DNA of 64,000 nt from Cheilinus undulatus (taxonomy: Eukaryota; Chordata; Actinopteri; Labriformes; Labridae). Within the stretch, counting starts at the first letter, position 1. Each line of letters starts with the position of its first letter. A program made the position numbers and the translations under genes. Below, in pieces: positions 57,061 through 64,000 of the stretch. Below the pieces are notes generated by a model. That model ran no database searches. It was not told the DNA's origin and worked only from the letters and a program-made list of their open reading frames with translations. The stretch covers positions 5,034,921 through 5,098,920 of the forward strand of contig NC_054885.1 in the NCBI RefSeq assembly GCF_018320785.1, written 5' to 3'.

Positions 57061-57680
57061 GGGCTGGGCAATTAATTGTAAATGAGATTTAATCGCAATA
57101 TGGCATGCTGAAATTTACAAATCGCAGATGTTGCAATATTGCTTTAACTTGAAATATGTCAAAATACCAGTTTAATACGTTCATTTTTTGCAGCAGCAGA
57201 GATTTTATGGACATTTTACAAACATTTGAGCGTAATTTTTTAAATGGTTTACAAAAATAGGCCTTTTTTGCGTCTTATGTATGTTTTTCAAAATTAAAAC
57301 GAGTGACATAAAAACAATAATCTCCATTCAATTAAGCAATTAATGTCATATTTTCAATAATTGCAATTAGCATTAGTTCACGTAAGTCGTACCCCTAGCC
57401 GTGATTGGCTGATGGCCAGCTGACACCAAATGTAGCCTCCCAGCTCCCACAGCCAATCACAGCTCTTTCTCTCAACACAGTGGTGTATTTAAATATGATG
57501 TACTTCTCACTAATCCCAATGCTTATGCATCACGCTGCTGCTGGCAAAGCTTAACCTCCTCCACCCCAGCCTCTTCCTTTATAGCAAAAAGCTTCTTAAT
57601 AATTGCGTATCAAATTGAAATCACAATACTTGAAAAAAAAATTGCAGTTGGATTATTTTTGCAAATTGTTTAGCTCTATT
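57061..57680. mobile_element. MITE-like repeat with GGGCTGGGCAATTAATTG-type end
   Basis: The left end GGGCTGGGCAATTAATTG has a degenerate inverted partner, ATTTTTGCAAATTGTTTAGCTC, at the right. The interior includes AATCGCAATATGG words and the block shared with 9.4-9.56 kb. Confidence 0.55.
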
Positions 57681-58104
57681 CAGAACCCCATTAAATTAAA
57701 CTGGTTAAGGCAAGACAATAAAAACAGAGATAGACTAATGAAAGTCCTTTATATTAACATTTCCACTACTGTGATATTAGTCAGGCACAACAAATACAGT
57801 CAGGATTGTGATACCATAATTTTTAACTTTGCAAAAATATCAGAAAATAAAACCAATAACAAAATTTGTTAAATGCCAAAGCCCAAAAACAGAACTCCTA
57901 GGAATGCAATACTGGATAATTTGGGGGTTTTAAAAGACAACATATTGTAGGTTTAATCCTTCCCACTGTAGAAACTGTACAAATAATTTTGTTATATTTG
58001 CTATTGATGCAATCTAGCCAGTGTTCAGCTGTAAGATCCACATTTTTGGTGGGTTGCTTCCTCTTAAGAACAAATAGACTAGTTTTATTGATGCTTCAGT
58101 GATT

Positions 58105-58480
58105 TCAGATGGCATCAGAAGTGGAGAGAAAGCACATGACTATTGTACTAAAGTAAAAGTACAGTTACTTTGGTTAAAATTTACGTCCGTAAAAGTAAAA
58201 GCACTGGCCTGTTACTTCTTTATTGACAATTACAACATAAGAGTATAGATCTCCATCCAGACTATTTATTTAGTCCCAGCTCTATGATAAATCTAACAGC
58301 TGTTTTTAGATGTGATGTGGAATCAGTCTCTTACAATTTACCAGTGACTGTCATGTGCAGTCAGTTAACAGCCAGATTCATGTCACTGACATGAAAAAAA
58401 CAAGTAGAAAGTACACAAAAAGCCACTCAATTACAGTAATCTGAGTAAATGTAATTATTTAAAGCATTTGATGGACCAAA
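58105..58480. repeat. Degenerate ACTAAAGTAAAAGTACAGTT-type repeat
   Basis: Words GTAAAAGTACAGTTACTTTG and TCAATTACAGTAATCTGAG mark an old copy of a widespread fish element. The termini are too decayed to define. Confidence 0.5.
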
Positions 58481-59559
58481 GTGTCAATTTCTGAAAGTAT
58501 TTGACAATCTGAGCATCCTCCAGTCACCCTTGAATAGAAAGAGTTTAGTTAGGCAATAATAAAGTGGAAATAACTGATGTAAAGCCTATGTATTGTTGTA
58601 AACTTCAGTAACTGAAGAAGAAGAAGAACAGAGTTGTCATGTAACAGGATTTTGAAGTTCAATAAGTTAGCTGGAAAAATGTAATATATAAATAAAACTC
58701 TTGATCAGCCAGTGTTGTTTGATAGATTGTTTTTTATCACCAAATGTTGCAGGAAAACTCCTGCAGGCTGTCTGTACTGCATGTGTTAGAAAAGTTTGTA
58801 GGCTTGTGACTGCTATTATGTGACTGAATAATTCCTCTACAGTATACCTTTTTAATGATACAGACGTGGTACTTTTCAATATTATGATTTATTTAAATAA
58901 GGAGGGTTGTATGGTTAAAAAAAACAAAGTATATCGAAGCATTTAGGTATCAAAAATGTTGACAGCCTTCTTATAAGAAGGTGTAAAATCTATCATAGGC
59001 CCTTTACATTGTGGCATTTTAATTATAGTAATGTTACTCAGATATAACTAATGCATTCACACCTTAGTAGTTATATTGTGGCTAACACAGTCCCACATAC
59101 ATGGAGTCAAACCTGGAGCAGCAGTAACCTGGATATAACACTACTCTCAAGGAGATAACTGGTTCTAACTTGCGGTAAATCCAATTTACGATAAATCACA
59201 AAAATAATTCGTGTGTCGCCTACGAAGGATATAAAACCAGGTTAGCTTAACAAATTCCCGCCTACTTTCATAAAGATACACAAACACACCCCCTCTCCAT
59301 TTACTTAGACTCCCCTTGCTCTCAATCATCTCCAGGACTCTTATTAGTATCACCGAACTGGCTCTAAGCTCGCCGGTGAGAGCGGCCCAGGAAACACCGA
59401 GGCTTTCACCCACATGTAGGCCGCGGGTGGCACAGAAGCGCAAAATGCAATGGCGGACATGGTTTTTAATATACTAATGTGCTCATTGACTCGTATAAAG
59501 TAGCATGTGTTATTCATGAACAACAAGAGGTGATAAAATGATGTGTTTTGGAAATAATA

Positions 59560-59690
59560 CTACCTCTACAGGGTGTCCAATTTACGCGGGTCCGGCCGCC
59601 ATCTTTTATTATCGGAGAAACAACAATACGCTTCTGTGATGGGGCGGGCCTTGGGGTAGGCAGCCAATCAGCGTCGAGGAAACGCAGCCA
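59560..59690 (-). promoter_or_regulatory. Probable hmgxb4 promoter and first non-coding exon
   Basis: A short GC-rich stretch upstream of hmgxb4 has housekeeping-promoter marks in minus-strand order. A CCAAT box lies at 59662-59672 (plus strand GCCAATCAGCG), a GC box at 59641-59650 (GGGGCGGGCC), and a YY1-type element at 59595-59605 (minus AAGATGGCGGC). A donor-like TAGAG|GTAGTA follows at 59564, so exon 1 could be roughly 59620-59564 spliced to the acceptor before 56581. The assignment to hmgxb4 comes from position and strand. No TATA box is evident. 5' RACE would settle it. Confidence 0.55.
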
Positions 59691-60052
59691 CATTAGCAAT
59701 TAGCATATTAGCTCTTCCGATTGCTACTGTAGCCTACTGTCAAAACGTCAACGTTAGAGTCCCCTCAGTTAAAATGCCTGTTTAAATGAGTTATAAATAG
59801 AGGTTAAGTATCCATTCATTTAAATGTACTCGGATTTCCCGTCAAAATGAGTAAATCTCGAGATTTTTACTTATTTGTATCATTATCATGAGACAGCAAC
59901 ACTGGTTTTCCAATAAACCTGGATAATTACTTGAAATGTCAATAAAACCACTGTAAGTTATTCGCTATCATGGCTTTACAAGCACTTTCATCACAAGATA
60001 CTTATATAAATCACTCCATATCTCAATAAAACAACCTACATTTACAATCCTA

Positions 60053-61262
60053 ACTCTAAAAAAGTTGGCACAGTGTAAAATGTAATTAAACCCAGAATTC
60101 AATCTTGTCAAAACTCATAAACCCCTATGTTATTCACCCCCCCCCCCCCTATGAATTTGATGGCAGCACATCACAATAAAGTAGGGACGGGGCCATGTCT
60201 ACCGTCGTGTAGCTAATCTCCCCTCCCCTATAAACAACAGTTTGTAAATGTCTGGTTAGTGAGGAGACCAGTTGCTGTAGTTTTGCAAGAGTAATGTTTT
60301 CTCATTCTTGAATGAAGGCCAGTTTAGCACCAGGACTTTTCTATTGTGAAGCCATGCTGTTGTGATGGATGTTGTATGTGGTTTAGCATTGTCTTGCTGA
60401 AATAGCCAAGGCCTTCCCTGAAAGAGACATTGTCTGGATGGGAGCATATGTTGCTCTAAAACCTCTTGAATCTAATTTTCAGCATTGATAGTTCCTTTCC
60501 AGATGTGTAAGCTTCTCACGTCATAGGCACTGATGCAACCCCGTACCACCAGAGATACAGGCTTTAGAACTGTACCAGGATAACAAGCAGGATGGTCCCT
60601 TTCCTAGTTAGTCCATAGGACATGGCCTTGGTGGTTTTCAAAAAGAATTTCAAATTTTGATTGATCTGACCACAGAACAGTTTTCCATTTTGCCTCAGTC
60701 CATTTTGGATGAGCTTTGGTCCAGAAAAGATGGCAACGTTTCTGGATCCTGTTCAGATATGGCTTCTTCTTTGCATGATAAAGCTTTACTTGCATTTGAA
60801 GATGGCACGCCCAACTGTGCAGTACAGAAGGGGCCCCTGAGTCCTGAAAATCACGAGTATCCAATATTGTCCTTCAGTTTTGTCCCTTGTAAGCATTGAT
60901 TTCTCTAAATTCTTTGAATCTGTTGATATTATGTACTGTAGATGGTGGGATATTCAAAGTCTGTTACTAACCTGTTCCCAATTAATTTCATCAGTTGCAA
61001 AGTACTCCTCCAGCTGTTCTTCTCCCATACCACATACTTTTCAGCCTTTTGTTGCCCTGTCCCTACTTTTTTGGCAACAGGGACATCTTTTTCAAGATGT
61101 GTCAAATTCAAAATAAGCTAATATTTTTCATGAAATGGTAAAATGTCTCAGTTTAAACATCTAATATGTTGTTTATGTTCTATTGAGAATAAAATATGGG
61201 TTGAGTTCATTTATGTTTTTCTTTACATTTGACAAAGGGTCCCAACTTTTTTGGAATTTGTG
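60053..61262 (-). mobile_element. Tc1-type family X copy with transposase remnant
   Basis: The left end CTAAAAAAGTTGGCACAGTG is mirrored by CCCAACTTTTTTGGAATTTG. A C run lies at 60,139-60,150. Minus-strand transposase pieces: CLFQGRPWLFQQDNAKPHTT (contains the catalytic Asp), SITTAWLHNRKVLVLNW, and KWTEAKWKTVLWSDQSKFEI. Several frameshifts and stops. Confidence 0.82.
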
Positions 61263-61609
61263 TTTTCCTTTGTTACATTTTTATACCAAGGCTGTCCATT
61301 TCCTTTCAGTACTATTCGACAATTGTTTGTTAAATAATAAAACCCCTTCCTTTAATCAGAATGATCAAAAGCATCTTAATGTACCAGATCTTTTAAATAT
61401 TACATCTCTCACAAAAGTCAAGAGTGCAGCAGAGGAATAGATACACGAAAACTCCAAGCAAACTTCTGCACAGTGTCTAAATTCCACAAATTGATTGGCA
61501 GACTGCTCAACTGGAAAAATGCAGGCAAACCCTTCACACAAACTTCTTAGACACCTAACTCCTGTGCACTCTTTTCTGAAAACATGAAATACTTAGGACA
61601 CATCAAATA

Positions 61610-63140
61610 TTTAGCCAAACATATTGATTTATTGATTCACACATTTTCATTTTCATCAACAGCGTAACCAATTTTTACAGCACATTTCACATAAAAACAG
61701 GACATGCAAGAGAAAAAGGCAACAAGATACAAAGATGCTGTCAATAAGAAAAGTGAAAATAGCACTGTGGAAACTTCAATACTTTCATGAAAAGTACGTC
61801 TCATAATTATCTTCAAAGTAAGCTACTGTTGGCAGGCAAACAGAGAAAATGTCAACACATCTCAGTGACTAACATAAACACTCACGTACAAACAAACAGT
61901 CCGTCTCACACGCACACAAAAGAGCTGAAGCCAGCCTCCACCTGTAGGTTAGCTTCTGCCCGTTAGCCTCCTGCTAATGGCTTTTCCCCTTAGCTGGTTT
62001 TTCTTTGTCCTTTTTCTGAAAGGCTCACACATAATGGTGTTTTCTATCCAGAATTTTAACAGACATATGCAATATCTTTGTACTGGAATTAACATTTAAA
62101 TATGATTTAACTTAAACCAACATAACAACATATTTTAGCACAGTTAGCAATTCCTGTAGCTAAAGTCGGGCTTCATCAAAACTTTAAATCCCAACAAAAT
62201 AACTAACGTTAATCCTTAGTTTACAAATGTAGCTGTCTAGTAATACTGTAGATTAGGGCAATGGTTCCCAAAGTGGGGGTCGGGACCCCCTGGGGGTCAC
62301 GAAACACTGAGGGGGGTTGCAAGATGCCTTAAAAAATATATTTTAAAATAGATTTAACTTGTACGTTTTTCCCATTTTTTAGAAATATATGCATACAATC
62401 AGTTCAATTTGAAATAAAATATGGTCATCTGGTGAGATTTATGCTAAAAATAAAAGTAATGTTTACAAAATCCTTAAAATTTAGGTCTGCACTAGCTTTT
62501 CTTGAATGGCACAGCTATGCCTCAAGCACCCTTAGTGACCATGGGGGTCCTTGGTCTTGATCATTGTTACTTTGGGGGTTGTGGGCTGAAGAGTTAGATG
62601 TAACAATGCACTCATCTCACAATACAATACAATACAAAGCACATATTTGATTGCCCAGCATGATTTTACGAACTAATTCTATGATTGGAGAGATTTTAAT
62701 TTAATAAAAAAGACTGGATTGCAGTAAATTTATGTAAACACAAATCTTTCATTTCAATTCTAGCTGTAAAATCCCAAAATGTAATATTTCTCATTTTTTA
62801 TGCTGCTATTTTTTGTCACTGATGTCAAAAAGGGCAGCAGAAAAGCAGAGCGCACCCTCTGCTGGTAAAAAGAAGCATTTAAGTTATTTATGTGCTTTCA
62901 ATTGATTTAAATCATCTATATTTTTATTCTCTTTTTAATTGCATCACCAGGTGTTGTTACAGCCCTAATATTCATCTTTCCTTTGTTTACAAGACAGAGG
63001 ATGCAAATGTGACTGTCTACTAATACTGTGGATGATATTTTCTTTACAACTTAGAACAACCCTCTCACCATAGATAAACTCTCTTGTCTGGACGGAGGCT
63101 AGCGGAGCAGACGCTGTACTTCAGCTCTTAACACCGTCTT
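61610..63140 (-). other. Likely long 3' UTR of the right-edge gene, containing a hAT-like remnant
   Basis: Single-copy-looking sequence follows the terminal stop. The best distal poly(A) signal is AATAAA on the minus strand at 61633-61628, just before the Tc1-type relic at 60.05-61.26 kb. It contains the hAT-like repeat at about 62,250-62,600. The extent is inferred. Confidence 0.4.
62250..62600. mobile_element. hAT-like remnant (TGGTTCCCAAAGTGGGGGTC end)
   Basis: The left end shows the common fish terminus with an internal palindrome (GGGGGTCGGGACCCCCTGGG). The right end near 62,565-62,590 (TTACTTTGGGGGTTGTGGG) is degenerate. No clear target duplication. It lies in the presumed 3' UTR of the right-edge gene. 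Confidence 0.55.
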
Positions 63141-63215
63141 CTACCTGTCACCCAAAGTCTGTTTCTGTAGACTGAGAGACGTAAAACTGGCCAATAAATC
63201 CGTCACTTCATCCAC
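63141..63215 (-). CDS. Terminal coding exon of an unidentified gene
   Basis: A strong acceptor (pyrimidine run then TTTTTCAG|) precedes an open frame beginning VDEVTDLLASFTSLSLQKQT and ending at TAG (63143-63141). A donor-bearing exon lies about 740 bases upstream at 63956-64000 and is in matching phase. I do not recognise the protein. Only about 24 C-terminal residues are encoded here. Confidence 0.55.
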   Translation of the reverse strand: MDEVTDLLASFTSLSLQKQTLGDR

Positions 63216-63469
63216 CTGAAAAACAAGCAAAATACACAGGTTAGAAATACATTTATCAACACGTAAAAGTCAAAATAAATGGTACTGAATAATATACCTG
63301 TTTTTTTTTTACATCTGTATGTTAAGATTGTAAAAACTGTTAATACTTTTCAATACCAATAGAGAGTGCAGAAACTATCATGAACCCATTGCACAGGTAA
63401 ATCAATTGTAGTCTGTTTTTAGGGGGTTTTCTAGAGAGCGTGCATGCACCATTGCATCTGTTTAACATC

Positions 63470-63840
63470 ATTACTGGCCAATATCAGGCCTGTTGACAAA
63501 CACTGGATGACCAGATTTATGCTGATCTCCACTATGTCAATATTTACAAGTTATTTGTCGCTGGTACTGACGCCAATACCAATATCTAAATGTAGTTTAG
63601 ACCTAATGCTTTAGTCCTAAAAACACGCTGTAAAGTGTAAGGAATGATGATAAATACAGACAGACTTCAGCTGATGTAGGTCAGTTGGATGACCCTAAAA
63701 CTCCACTAGTTTTCTTGTTTGCACAGCCAACATTTACAGCTGAATAAGACAGATTTCTAAAAATATGGGTTGTAAATATCAGCAGGAATTTTCATATCTG
63801 CTGATACTGATATTATATGGATATTGCGCATCTCTACCGT
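63470..63840. repeat. Dispersed repeat, second copy of the 45.25-kb family
   Basis: Matches 45.3-45.5 kb through AAAACACGCTGTAAAGTGTA, CATTTACAGC and TGTAAATATCAGCAG. It ends GATATTGCGCATCTCTACC. It lies in the intron between the two right-edge exons. Confidence 0.6.
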
Positions 63841-63955
63841 TGGCATATAAAAAGGTCAGAACATATATAAGTAGCCATTGTTTATCTGTCGAGTCCTATA
63901 AATTTATTTCTGGGTTGTAGTGCACCTAACTGCCTAATCAAATAAAATATTTTAC

Positions 63956-64000
63956 CCAGGACAGAAGAAGTCGACTGCTGGTCAATCTCTGCTCTGTTTT
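63956..64000 (-). CDS. Partial upstream exon of the same unidentified gene (runs off the window)
   Basis: Open to the window edge and ending at a donor CCTGG|GTAAAA. In the phase that joins directly to the terminal exon it reads KTEQRLTSSRLLLSW. Another open frame (NRAEIDQQSTSSVL) would need a different acceptor, so the reading frame is not certain. Identity unknown. Confidence 0.4.

Larger units (their letters stand above)
56582..59560 (-). other. Likely 5' UTR intron of hmgxb4
   Basis: No coding exon is seen. It carries repeats at 57.06-57.68 and 58.10-58.48 kb. An acceptor at 56582-56583 implies an upstream non-coding exon. The intron's 5' end is inferred from the donor-like site at 59564. 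Confidence 0.45.

Noticed and set aside
59186-59443. 85-codon minus-strand ORF near the hmgxb4 promoter
   Set aside because: Probably 5' UTR intron or flanking sequence; no domain or matching splice phase into hmgxb4.

Overview
The window looks like a vertebrate, almost certainly teleost, nuclear chromosome. Genes are intron-split with GT/AG junctions. Intergenic DNA is AT-rich and crowded with Tc1/mariner, hAT and piggyBac relics, short non-autonomous elements, a tRNA-derived SINE, LINE 3' tails and degenerate minisatellites. There are no operons, ribosome binding sites or CRISPR arrays.

Layout. Positions 1-45,500 contain no host gene that I can establish. They alternate between single-copy-looking stretches and repeats: an AT-rich array (1-2.4 kb), a Tc1-type element with nested insertions (7.0-9.84 kb), a complex satellite (17.3-19.2 kb), a hAT element with intact target duplication (23.18-24.36 kb), a SINE followed by a minisatellite (26.77-28.19 kb), a piggyBac relic inside a Tc1 copy (30.27-32.4 kb), a second Tc1 copy (34.0-35.76 kb) and an A/T array (39.4-40.45 kb). 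One spliced-looking terminal exon of unknown identity lies near 38.7-38.97 kb.

The gene-bearing part is 45.8-64 kb, with all genes on the minus strand. A three-exon GIMAP/AIG1-like gene (45,829-48,606, 328 aa) has lost key GTPase residues. A Tc1 relic separates it from HMGXB4 (HMG2L1), whose twelve coding exons between 50,884 and 56,539 assemble without a frame break into 594 aa. The likely HMGXB4 promoter, with GC box, CCAAT box and YY1-type site, is near 59.56-59.68 kb. At the right edge (63.1-64 kb) are the last exons of a further minus-strand gene that I could not name.

How the genes relate. There is no evidence of a shared pathway. HMGXB4 is a nuclear HMG-box protein; the GIMAP-like protein is predicted to be membrane-anchored. 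HMGXB4 is known in the literature as a host factor that interacts with the Sleeping Beauty transposase, a reconstructed fish Tc1/mariner enzyme, and here it sits among dead Tc1 copies. This is probably coincidental given how common Tc1 is in fish. Coordinates of repeats are approximate unless a terminal repeat or target-site duplication fixes them. Host gene exon borders were fixed by reading frame and splice sites.
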